Below are positions 52,350-59,772 of a stretch of 64,000 nt of DNA, piece by piece (within the stretch, counting starts at the first letter, position 1; every line of letters starts with the position of its first letter). The notes under the pieces are model-generated. The model did not search any database. It saw only the letters and a program-made list of their open reading frames with translations, and was not told the DNA's origin. The translations under genes were made by a program, and so were the position numbers. This stretch comes from Pararhodobacter oceanensis. Lineage in GTDB: Bacteria; Pseudomonadota; Alphaproteobacteria; Rhodobacterales; Rhodobacteraceae. The DNA lies in assembly GCF_003076755.1 (NCBI RefSeq), contig NZ_QDKM01000002.1, forward strand, positions 62,001 through 126,000. Reading direction: 5' to 3'.

Positions 52350-53240
52350 TTAACGCAGAAGCGGAATCTGTTTCGAATTGTTCCTATCCTCACCCGCGGG
52401 CGGAGTTTCCGCCACTGCCTCGGGCATCAAGGCAGCGAAATCAAAGAGTTGCGGGTCGACAAGATGCGAGGGCCGGACATTCATTAAAGCTTTAAACATG
52501 ATGTTGCGGCGCCCCGGCGTGCGGCCTTCCCAGTCATCAAGGATGCGTTTGACCTGCTGGCGCTGCAATCCGTCCTGACTTCCGCAGAGATCGCAGGGGA
52601 TAATCGGGTAATTCATCCCTTGTGCGAATCTCTCGCAATCGGCCTCGGCGACCAAGGCCAAGGGGCGCAGAAGCGTCAGATCGCCGTCCTCATTCAGCAG
52701 TTTCGGCGGCATCGTCGCCAGCCGTCCGCCATGGAAGAGGTTCATGAAAAACGTCTCGAGAATATCGTCGCGGTGATGGCCCAGAACCACCGAGGAACAG
52801 CCCTCTTCACGCGCGATCCGGTAGAGATTGCCCCGCCGCAGCCGCGAGCACATGCTGCAATAGGTGCGCCCGTTGGGGACTTTATCGACCACCACCGAAT
52901 AGGTATCGCGGAACTCGATGCGGTGCTCGACGCCCATCTTTTGCAGGAACTCGGGCAGCACGGTGGCGGGGAAACCGGGTTGGCCTTGGTCGAGATTGCA
53001 GGCCAGCAGATCCACAGGCAGTAGTCCGCGCCATTTCAGCTCATGAAGCACCGCCAGCAGCGTGTAACTGTCCTTGCCACCCGAGAGGCAGACCAGCCAG
53101 CGCGCGCCCGGCTGGATCATCCCGAAGGTCTCGGTCGCCTCGCGGACTTGCTGCACCAAACGCTTGCGCAGCTTGCGAAATTCGGTGGTCTTGGGCGCGC
53201 CGTGAAACAGCGGGTGGATGTCGTCGCAATCGTCCAGCAT
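52350..53240 (-). CDS. ttcA: tRNA 2-thiocytidine(32) synthetase TtcA
   Basis: 296-residue iron-sulfur enzyme thiolating C32 of certain tRNAs. PP-loop SGGKDS (53-58), and cluster Cys pairs CSMC (128-131) and CDLC (216-219). Length and motif spacing are normal. The modification affects the anticodon loop, a link to the translation genes around it. Lies 76 nt after yidD. Confidence 0.95.
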   Translation of the reverse strand: MLDDCDDIHPLFHGAPKTTEFRKLRKRLVQQVREATETFGMIQPGARWLVCLSGGKDSYTLLAVLHELKWRGLLPVDLLACNLDQGQPGFPATVLPEFLQKMGVEHRIEFRDTYSVVVDKVPNGRTYCSMCSRLRRGNLYRIAREEGCSSVVLGHHRDDILETFFMNLFHGGRLATMPPKLLNEDGDLTLLRPLALVAEADCERFAQGMNYPIIPCDLCGSQDGLQRQQVKRILDDWEGRTPGRRNIMFKALMNVRPSHLVDPQLFDFAALMPEAVAETPPAGEDRNNSKQIPLLR

Positions 53241-53316
53241 GGCAGGGCCTCCTGCGGCGTGGCTTAGTGCGATTTGCGGCGCTGGGTCAATGAAAACCCC
53301 CAGTTAACGCAAGAAA

Positions 53317-53610
53317 TTAATGCTTATGATTGCAGCGATGTTCCGCGTCATGGGCGGGGTCGGCGCCGGGCACCGGATCATAGCCATTGCCGCCCAGAGG
53401 ATTGCAGCGGGCGATGCGGTGCGCGGCCAGATAGCTGCCTTTGAGCGCGCCGTGCCGCTCGAGCGCTTCGAGCGCATAGGCCGAGCAGGTGGGCTGGAAG
53501 CGGCAACCATGGCCGACCCAAGGGCTGAGCAGCAACCGGTAGGCGCGCACCGGCAGCGAGACCAGCCAAGCGGCGGGCGAGCGTAGGGAGGGGCGGGGCA
53601 GTTGCGGCAA
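53317..53610 (-). CDS. yidD: Membrane protein insertion efficiency factor YidD
   Basis: 97-residue peripheral protein aiding Yid[36 protein letters not shown] and the [17 protein letters not shown] block with conserved Cys residues are typical. The His-rich C-terminus (EHRCNHKH) could bind metal. Start at 53610 is the likeliest of several. Confidence 0.95.
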   Translation of the reverse strand: MPQLPRPSLRSPAAWLVSLPVRAYRLLLSPWVGHGCRFQPTCSAYALEALERHGALKGSYLAAHRIARCNPLGGNGYDPVPGADPAHDAEHRCNHKH

Positions 53611-53682
53611 CGGGGCAAGCCTTTCGCAAAAGATGCCCTTGATGTGGGGCGTTGCGGGCCGTTATGCAAGCGGCGGCGGCGT

Positions 53683-54096
53683 TCAGCGCGGTTTGTGGAT
53701 CTTTGCGATGGCCTGCGCCATATCGGCCAGAAGGTCGCTGTATTCGCGCGTCACCGTGGCGCGGGGCTTGCCGACCAGCACATAGTCCCAGCCGTCCAGC
53801 GCATGCGGCAGCAGCGCCTCACGGGCGAGCGCGCGCAAGCGGCGTTTGGCACGGTTGCGGGTCACCGCATTGCCGAGCTTTTTGGAACAGGTGAAACCGA
53901 CGCGCACACCTTTGGCGGGCTCGGCCTCGCTGCGCTGGCGGGCTTGCAGCAGAAATCCCGCCACGGGCGCGCGGCGGGCCTTGGCCGCAGCCAGAAAATC
54001 CGAGCGTTTTTGCAGGACCTGCAGGCATGACGAAGCCGCCGGATCCGCCTGCGTCCCAGCGTCGTTGCTGGTTCGGGCATGATCCGGCGGCGTCAT
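53683..54096 (-). CDS. rnpA: Ribonuclease P protein component
   Basis: 137-residue protein cofactor of RNase P. The RNR motif is in NAVTRNRAKRRLRALARE (80-82), with VGFTCSKKLGNAVTR before it. The ATG at 54096 has AGGACAG upstream; 25 nt separate it from the rpmH stop. The N-terminal 25 residues are a variable extension. Confidence 0.93.
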   Translation of the reverse strand: MTPPDHARTSNDAGTQADPAASSCLQVLQKRSDFLAAAKARRAPVAGFLLQARQRSEAEPAKGVRVGFTCSKKLGNAVTRNRAKRRLRALAREALLPHALDGWDYVLVGKPRATVTREYSDLLADMAQAIAKIHKPR

Positions 54097-54121
54097 AAAG
54101 CTGTCCTGTAAAGCGGTGGGC

Positions 54122-54256
54122 TTAGGCCGACAGCTTTGCACGACCCTTGGCGCGGCGCGCGTTCAGGATCTTCCGGCCGGCTTTGGTGGCCATGCGCGAA
54201 CGAAAACCGTGGCGGCGCTTGCGAACCAGGTTCGAGGGCTGAAACGTGCGTTTCAT
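54122..54256 (-). CDS. rpmH: 50S ribosomal protein L34
   Basis: 44-residue L34, canonical from [22 protein letters not shown] to [11 protein letters not shown]. The frame continues upstream, but length and homology fix the start at 54256. First gene of the minus-strand train, driven by the promoter at 54328-54356. Confidence 0.98.
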   Translation of the reverse strand: MKRTFQPSNLVRKRRHGFRSRMATKAGRKILNARRAKGRAKLSA

Positions 54257-54614
54257 CGCAAAATTCCTTTGTCCAAGGCCCAAACCACCCGATACGGGAT
54301 TCGAAGGCCGATAATCTTGAAGGCTGGGCAATAGCCAAGCTGGGCGGGCAAGTCAACGTTTCGCACCGCAACTTGGCAAAAAAGAATCGCCGCAATCTGT
54401 GGTGCCTGTCGGGTAGCCTGTTCGCGGCGGCGCTGCAATGCGTGATGATAGCGGTGAGGGCGGTGGCGGACGGTTTTTCCGCCGTTAGGCGAAACACGAC
54501 GCTACGGCCCAAGGTTTGTTGCCCCACATTCGCGTGACGTGACTGAAATATGGAAATACTTCCGCCGCGGGTCATGTAGTGGCAGGCAGTGCCAAAACCA
54601 GACCGGAGGTCCCT
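54257..54614. other. Divergent gap between rpmH and TVP38-like gene
   Basis: 358 bp. Contains the rpmH promoter on the minus strand. No DnaA-box cluster or origin-like AT-rich stretch is visible, although rpmH lies near oriC in many bacteria. The plus-strand frames here are not convincing genes. Confidence 0.6.
54328..54356 (-). promoter_or_regulatory. Promoter of rpmH-rnpA
   Basis: On the minus strand TTGACT (54356-54351), 17-bp spacer, TATTGC (54333-54328). About 72 nt upstream of the rpmH start. Confidence 0.65.
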
Positions 54615-55352
54615 GTGTCCCATTCGCCCGCGCCCAAGCGCTCTGATCCCAAGCCCCATGCCCTGCGGCGCTGGCTGCCGCTGGTTGTCATTCTTTCAGG
54701 CGCGGTGATCGGTGCGGTGTTCCTGCGCGATTACCTGAGCTTCGACACGCTGCGCGACAACCGCGAGGCCCTGATCGCCTACCGCGCGGCGCATCCCTTA
54801 TTGATGCCCGCCGTGTTCATCACCGCCTATGTGCTGATCGTGGCGTTCTCCCTGCCCGGTGCGCTGGTCGCCTCACTGACCGGCGGTTTCCTGTTCGGCG
54901 TGTTTCCGGGCGTCGCCTATAATGTCGTGGCGGCGACGCTGGGCTCGCTGGCGATCTTTCTGGCGGTGCGGATCGGCTTGGGCGAGGGGCTTAAGGCGCG
55001 AATCGATGCCTCGGACGGGCGCGTGCGGCAATTGAGCGAAGGCATCCGCGCCAATGAAATCTCGGTGCTCTTGATCATGCGGCTAGTGCCAGTGGTGCCG
55101 TTTTTCATCGCCAATCTGATCCCTGCGGTGCTGGGTGTGGCGACATGGCGCTTTGTCTGGACCACCGGTCTCGGGATCATTCCGGCGGGGCTGGTCTATA
55201 CATGGATCGGCGCGGGGCTGGGCGAGGTCTTCGCGCGCGGCGAGGCGCCTGATCTCGGGATCATCTTTGAGCCTTATATACTCGGGCCGCTGCTCGGGCT
55301 GGCCGCGCTGGCATTGCTGCCGGTGGTCATCAAACGTTTTCAACGCGCCTGA
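54615..55352 (+). CDS. TVP38/TMEM64 (SNARE-associated) family membrane protein
   Basis: 245-residue inner-membrane protein of the DedA/TVP38 superfamily. About five to six hydrophobic helices; signature FSLPGALVASLTGGFLFGVFPGVAYNVVAATLGS and the re-entrant RLVPVVPFFIANLIPAVLGV. The start is GTG at 54615 with GGAGGT 4 nt upstream, better than a GTG 36 nt earlier. The FAD oxidoreductase follows 10 nt later; this pairing is frequent in bacteria and the two proteins are sometimes fused. Lipid or lipid-carrier transport is the current view of the superfamily. Confidence 0.9.
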   Translation: MSHSPAPKRSDPKPHALRRWLPLVVILSGAVIGAVFLRDYLSFDTLRDNREALIAYRAAHPLLMPAVFITAYVLIVAFSLPGALVASLTGGFLFGVFPGVAYNVVAATLGSLAIFLAVRIGLGEGLKARIDASDGRVRQLSEGIRANEISVLLIMRLVPVVPFFIANLIPAVLGVATWRFVWTTGLGIIPAGLVYTWIGAGLGEVFARGEAPDLGIIFEPYILGPLLGLAALALLPVVIKRFQRA

Positions 55353-55362
55353 GGAGGGCAGA

Positions 55363-56781
55363 ATGGACCTGATCAAGACGGATATCTGCGTGATCGGCGC
55401 GGGCTCGGGCGGGCTGTCGGTGGCGGCGGGCGCGGTGCAGATGGGTGCCAGCGTGGTGCTCATTGAGGGGCACAAGATGGGCGGCGACTGCCTGAACTAC
55501 GGCTGCGTGCCCTCCAAGGCGCTGCTGGCGGCGGGCAAAGCGGCGGCGCAGCACCGGCGCGGGGCGGCGCTGGGGATCACGCCGGACGAGCCGGTGATCA
55601 GCTACGGCGCGGCGCAAGAGCATGTGGCGCAGGTGATCGCCGCCATCGAGCCGCATGATTCGCAAGAGCGCTTCGAGGGGCTGGGCGTGCAGGTGATCCG
55701 CGACTGGGCGCGGTTTACCGGCAAGGATGAGGTCGAGGCGGGCGGCAAACGCATCCGCGCGCGGCGCTTTGTCATCGCCACCGGCTCGCGCCCCTTGGTG
55801 CCGCCGATCACCGGGCTGGCCGATGTGCCGCATCTGACCAATGAAACGATCTTTGACCTGCGCGCGGCGCCCGAGCATCTGTTAATCATCGGTGGCGGGC
55901 CGATCGGGCTGGAGATGGCGCAGGCGCACCGGCGGTTGGGCTGCAAGGTGACGGTGATTGAAGGGGCCAAAGCGCTGGGCAATGACGACCCCGAGGCGGC
56001 GGCGCTGGTGGTTGCGGCGCTCCGCGGCGAGGGGATCGAGATCATCGAGGGCGCGCAGGTCGAGGCGGTGCGCGGTGAGGCCGGCGCGATTGAGGTCAAA
56101 GTGGCCGGCGGGCAGGTCCTCACCGGCTCTCATCTGTTGGTCGCGGTCGGGCGCACACCCAATACCGACCGTCTTAACCTTGAGGCGGCGGGCGTCACCC
56201 ATGGGCGCGGCGGTGTCGAGGTGAATGAGTCGCTGCGCACCAGCAACCGCAAGGTCTATGCCATCGGTGATATCGCCGGACGCGGGCAGTTCACCCATGT
56301 CGCGGGCTATCAGGCGGGGGTGATCATCCGCTCGATGCTGTTTGCGCTGCCGTCAAAGGCGCGCAGGGATCACATCCCCCATGTCACCTATTGCGACCCT
56401 GAACTGGCGCAGGTCGGCCTGACCGAAGCCGCGGCGAAACAGGCGCATGGCGACGGCGTGCAGGTGATCAAACTCGGATTTGACGCCGCCGACCGCGCGC
56501 AGGCCGAGGGCAAGACTCGTGGCTTCATCAAGGTGATGGTGCTCAAGGGCCGCCCGATTGGCGCGACGATTGTCGGGCCGAATGCGGGCGAGATGATCGG
56601 CATCTGGGCTATGGCTTTGGCCAATAAGATGAAAATAGGCGCCATTGCGAGCATGGTTTTGCCCTATCCGACCATGGGAGAGCTTTCCAAACGCGTCGCG
56701 GGTGCCTATTTTTCCCCTAAGTTGTTTGAGTCCTCTTTGGTGAAACGGGTGGTCGGCGTGGTGCAGAGCCTCGTGCCCTGA
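55363..56781 (+). CDS. FAD-dependent pyridine nucleotide-disulfide oxidoreductase (Lpd/mercuric-reductase-like)
   Basis: 472-residue flavoenzyme. FAD motif VIGAGSGGLSVAAGA (10-24), redox disulfide GGDCLNYGCVPSK (Cys43/Cys48), NAD(P) motif IIGGGPIGLEMA (175-186), and YAIGDIAG. The C-terminal dimer domain lacks both the His-Glu pair of lipoamide dehydrogenase (PYPTMGELSKRV in place of HAHPTLSE) and the vicinal Cys pair of mercuric reductase, so its substrate is unknown. GAGGAGGGCAGA precedes the ATG. Operon with the TVP38-like gene. Confidence 0.9.
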   Translation: MDLIKTDICVIGAGSGGLSVAAGAVQMGASVVLIEGHKMGGDCLNYGCVPSKALLAAGKAAAQHRRGAALGITPDEPVISYGAAQEHVAQVIAAIEPHDSQERFEGLGVQVIRDWARFTGKDEVEAGGKRIRARRFVIATGSRPLVPPITGLADVPHLTNETIFDLRAAPEHLLIIGGGPIGLEMAQAHRRLGCKVTVIEGAKALGNDDPEAAALVVAALRGEGIEIIEGAQVEAVRGEAGAIEVKVAGGQVLTGSHLLVAVGRTPNTDRLNLEAAGVTHGRGGVEVNESLRTSNRKVYAIGDIAGRGQFTHVAGYQAGVIIRSMLFALPSKARRDHIPHVTYCDPELAQVGLTEAAAKQAHGDGVQVIKLGFDAADRAQAEGKTRGFIKVMVLKGRPIGATIVGPNAGEMIGIWAMALANKMKIGAIASMVLPYPTMGELSKRVAGAYFSPKLFESSLVKRVVGVVQSLVP

Positions 56782-56800
56782 CCCCTGATTTGGGTAGGTC

Positions 56801-58189
56801 ATGTTCTTTCGGACGCTGTCGGGGCGATTTTTACTGCTGACGCTGGTCTTCGTCCTCTTGGCCGAGGTGCTGGTGCTTGCCCCGTCGATTGCGCGGTTCC
56901 GCGAGGAATATCTGTTGACGCGGCTGGAACGGGCGCAGATCGCCTCGCTGGCGCTCTTGGCGTCCGATGGGACGATTGGCGACAAACTGGCCGAGGAACT
57001 GCTGTTGACCGCGGGCGTGTTCAACGTCGTGCTGCGCCGCGATGCGATTCGCGAGTTGGTGCTGGCCTCGCCGGTGCCGGGGCCGATCTCGGCGACCTAT
57101 GACCTGCGTGCGCCGCCGACCGTGGAGTTGCTGCGCGACGGGCTGGCGGCAATGTTCACCGAGGATGGCACGGTGATCCGGGTGATCGGCGATCCGGTGC
57201 AAGAGGCGGGGCTGCTTTTGGAGGTCACCATGGCCACCGAGCCCCTGCGCGATTCGCTCTGGGCCTATGCGCTGCGCATCCTGTGGCTGTCGCTGCTGAT
57301 CTCGATGGCCACCGCGATGCTGCTGTTTCTGGCGGTGCAGCGGCTGATCGTGAGCCCGATCCGGCGGGTGATCGATTCGATGGCCGCCTATGCCAAAGCC
57401 CCCGAGGACGCGCGCCGCATCATCGCCCCCGATTCGCGGGTGACGGAACTGCGTGAGGCCGAGGAGGCGTTGCAACATATGCAGGAGGATCTGACGCAGG
57501 CGCTGCGCCAAAAGGAGCGGCTGGCGCAACTGGGCGGGGCGGTGGCGCGGATCAGCCACGATCTGCGCAATATCCTCTCGACCGCAACGCTGGTTGCCGA
57601 CCGCATCGAGAATTCCAAGGATCCGGCAGTGATCCGCGCTGCGCCAAAGCTGCTCAACTCGCTCTCGCGGGCGGTGAACCTGTGTGAAAGCACGCTGGCC
57701 TTCGGCAAGGCCGAGGATCCGCCGCCGAAGCTCAGCCAATTCGCCCTGCGCACCTTGGTCGAGGATATGGTCGAGGGCGAGCAGATCGCCGGTCGCAATG
57801 CCGCGCATCCGGTGGAGTTTCTGGTCGATGTGCCCCCGACCTTGATGCTGCGCGCCGATCCCGAGCAATTGTTCCGCGTGCTCTCGAACCTCGTGCGCAA
57901 CGCGCGGCAGGCGATCGAGGCCACCGGTGCCGCCGGCTCTATCGAGATCTGCGCCCGCGATGGTGATGAAGGCAGCGTGATCCGCGTCATCGACACCGGC
58001 CCCGGTTTGCCCAAACGCGCCCGCGACAATCTATTCGCGGCGTTTCAGGGCGGGGCGCGCAAGGGTGGCACCGGTCTGGGGCTGGTGATCGCGGCGGAAC
58101 TGGTGCGCGGCCATGGCGGCACGCTGGATCTGGTGCGCACCGGCGATGAGGGCACCGAGTTTGGCATCTGGCTGCCCCATGGCGGGTGA
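56801..58189 (+). CDS. Membrane sensor histidine kinase
   Basis: 462-residue kinase. N-terminal helix (FLLLTLVFVLLAEVLVL), a periplasmic sensor of about 135 residues, second helix (about 160-180), HAMP-like linker, then the H-box ARISHDLRN (His253), N-box NLVRNARQAI, G1 DTGPGLP (Asp398 on) and G2 GGTGLGLVIA. No response regulator is adjacent, so it is an orphan. 19 nt after the oxidoreductase gene, so probably cotranscribed and possibly sensing what that pair handles. Confidence 0.92.
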   Translation: MFFRTLSGRFLLLTLVFVLLAEVLVLAPSIARFREEYLLTRLERAQIASLALLASDGTIGDKLAEELLLTAGVFNVVLRRDAIRELVLASPVPGPISATYDLRAPPTVELLRDGLAAMFTEDGTVIRVIGDPVQEAGLLLEVTMATEPLRDSLWAYALRILWLSLLISMATAMLLFLAVQRLIVSPIRRVIDSMAAYAKAPEDARRIIAPDSRVTELREAEEALQHMQEDLTQALRQKERLAQLGGAVARISHDLRNILSTATLVADRIENSKDPAVIRAAPKLLNSLSRAVNLCESTLAFGKAEDPPPKLSQFALRTLVEDMVEGEQIAGRNAAHPVEFLVDVPPTLMLRADPEQLFRVLSNLVRNARQAIEATGAAGSIEICARDGDEGSVIRVIDTGPGLPKRARDNLFAAFQGGARKGGTGLGLVIAAELVRGHGGTLDLVRTGDEGTEFGIWLPHGG

Positions 58190-58268
58190 AAAATCACCGC
58201 TTCGGCGCTATTGAATGCGCCTGCAGCACTCTCTTTTGCCAAAACGCCAGATTTTCCGGTTTCCCCTC

Positions 58269-58296
58269 TTGCATAACCCTGCCCACCCCGTTAGAT
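58269..58296 (+). promoter_or_regulatory. Candidate promoter of tRNA-Arg
   Basis: TTGCAT (58269-58274), 16 bp, TTAGAT (58291-58296). Transcription would start about 7 nt before the tRNA. Confidence 0.5.
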
Positions 58297-58309
58297 CACG
58301 CCGCACAGC

Positions 58310-58386
58310 GCGCCCGTAGCTCAGCTGGATAGAGCACCAGACTACGAATCTGGGGGTCAGAGGTTCGAATCCTTTCGGGCGCGCCA
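58310..58386 (+). tRNA. tRNA-Arg (anticodon ACG)
   Basis: 77 nt including encoded CCA (58384-58386). Acceptor GCGCCCG pairs with CGGGCGC, D-arm GCTC/GAGC, anticodon stem CCAGA/TCTGG around loop CTACGAA with ACG at 58344-58346, T-arm AGAGG-TTCGAAT-CCTTT. The first anticodon base would be edited to inosine to read CGU, CGC and CGA. Discriminator G. Confidence 0.97.
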
Positions 58387-58499
58387 TTTCACCAAACCTT
58401 CGGTTTTCACCGTCCCTTGGGCTGGTGGCAGGGCTTACGGGCCGGGTGATTTCGCGCCAGCGCCGCAAATTTTGCACAATGCTGTGGTTTCATCAGCCG

Positions 58500-59708
58500 A
58501 TGAACCAGCAAACCCATATCCCCACCAAAGCGGCCTCGCTGCATCTCACGGTGATCGACGATCTGGCGCGGTTGGCGGCATTCAAACCGGCGTGGGATGC
58601 GCTGCATATGCGCGATCCCGAGGTCGGGATTTTCATGTCCTATGATTGGTTGATCTCGGGGTTTCGCGCCAAACCGGGCCGCTGGCGGGTGTTTGTGGTG
58701 GCGGATGTGCAGGGCAAGCCTTTGTGCATCTTTCCGGCCAAGACCCGCGTGCATTGGAGCCAGTCGGCGCAGGAGTTCCAGACCGAGATCGAAGCGGCGG
58801 GGCGCCTGTCATGGGGCGAGCATACCGGCTTTATCTGTGATCCCGGGCAAGAGGCACCGGCGCTGGCCGCTCTCGCCCATGCCCTGCGCGCGCTGCCATG
58901 GAAAACCCTCGCGATTCGCTATGAGGTCACCGGCCGCCGCGCGCGGCTCTTTGCCGAGGCGATGGGCGAGGGGTTCAGCCATAGGTTTCGCGACTACCGG
59001 ATCAATCGGGGCCAGACGAACAATCTGATCGGCCTCAAGACCCCCTTACCGCGCAGCTTTGACAGTTTGCTGGCCGAGGGGCTCAGCGCCAACACCCGCC
59101 AGAAAATCCGCCGCTACCGGCGCAAATTTATCGACAGCGGCATCTACACGATTCGTAGCGCGACGCCGGAAACATCCGAGCGTGATATCGCAGGGATGTT
59201 GCAAAACTGGGCGCTGACATGGGCGGGCAACAAGGGGCTCGACGACACGCTGCTGATCGCCGAACGTTATGCCCGCGCGCTGTTGAATGCCGAGGCGCTG
59301 GGCGCGCTCTATCTGCCGACGCTCTGGCAGGGTGAGCGGATGCTGGGCGGGCTGGCGCATGTCATCGACCGTGAGGCGGGCGTGGCGCATTTTCTCTTGT
59401 CAGGCCGCGATCCCGAGGCCGGTGAACCGGCGATTGGCATTTTGCTGCATGCGCAGGCCATCGAATGGGCGATCGGGCTGGGGTTGCAAACCTATGACTT
59501 CGGCCATGGTGACCAGCCCTATAAATACTCCTTCGGCGCGCAGGAGGTCGAGAGTTTCAACCTCGAGATCCGCCGCCACGGGCAGGAGCGCATATTCGAC
59601 CCGCGCGGCCTTAAACTGGCGCTCGAGCGGTTGCACGCTTTTGCCAGCGCCGGACAGCTAGAGCGGGTGCAAAACGGCAGCGCGCAATTGCTTAAGGTCT
59701 TGGGCTGA
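58500..59708 (+). CDS. GNAT acetyltransferase, BioF2/CelD-like
   Basis: 402-residue protein of the FemAB/BioF2-like GNAT superfamily. Motifs: FMSYDWLISGFRAKPGRWRVFVV, LSANTRQKIRRYRRKF, and YDFGHGDQPYKYSFGAQEVESFNLEIRR, the last typical of the family. The start is uncertain: the ATG at 58500 is used, but in-frame ATG at 58479 is possible and neither has a clear ribosome site. Such proteins are often linked to polysaccharide or peptidoglycan modification; the acceptor is unknown. It begins 113 bp after tRNA-Arg. Confidence 0.8.
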   Translation: MNQQTHIPTKAASLHLTVIDDLARLAAFKPAWDALHMRDPEVGIFMSYDWLISGFRAKPGRWRVFVVADVQGKPLCIFPAKTRVHWSQSAQEFQTEIEAAGRLSWGEHTGFICDPGQEAPALAALAHALRALPWKTLAIRYEVTGRRARLFAEAMGEGFSHRFRDYRINRGQTNNLIGLKTPLPRSFDSLLAEGLSANTRQKIRRYRRKFIDSGIYTIRSATPETSERDIAGMLQNWALTWAGNKGLDDTLLIAERYARALLNAEALGALYLPTLWQGERMLGGLAHVIDREAGVAHFLLSGRDPEAGEPAIGILLHAQAIEWAIGLGLQTYDFGHGDQPYKYSFGAQEVESFNLEIRRHGQERIFDPRGLKLALERLHAFASAGQLERVQNGSAQLLKVLG

Positions 59709-59772
59709 CGCCATCCGCTAAAACACCGCGCGCTCTCTTGTCGATACGCGCGCGCGTGCTACTCTCGCAGCG

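Noticed and set aside
54257-54560. oriC beside rpmH
   Set aside because: No DnaA-box cluster, no dnaA gene, no AT-rich unwinding stretch.
58310-58500. tRNA-Arg as an integration site for a genomic island
   Set aside because: No integrase gene and no duplicated tRNA 3' end seen downstream within the window.
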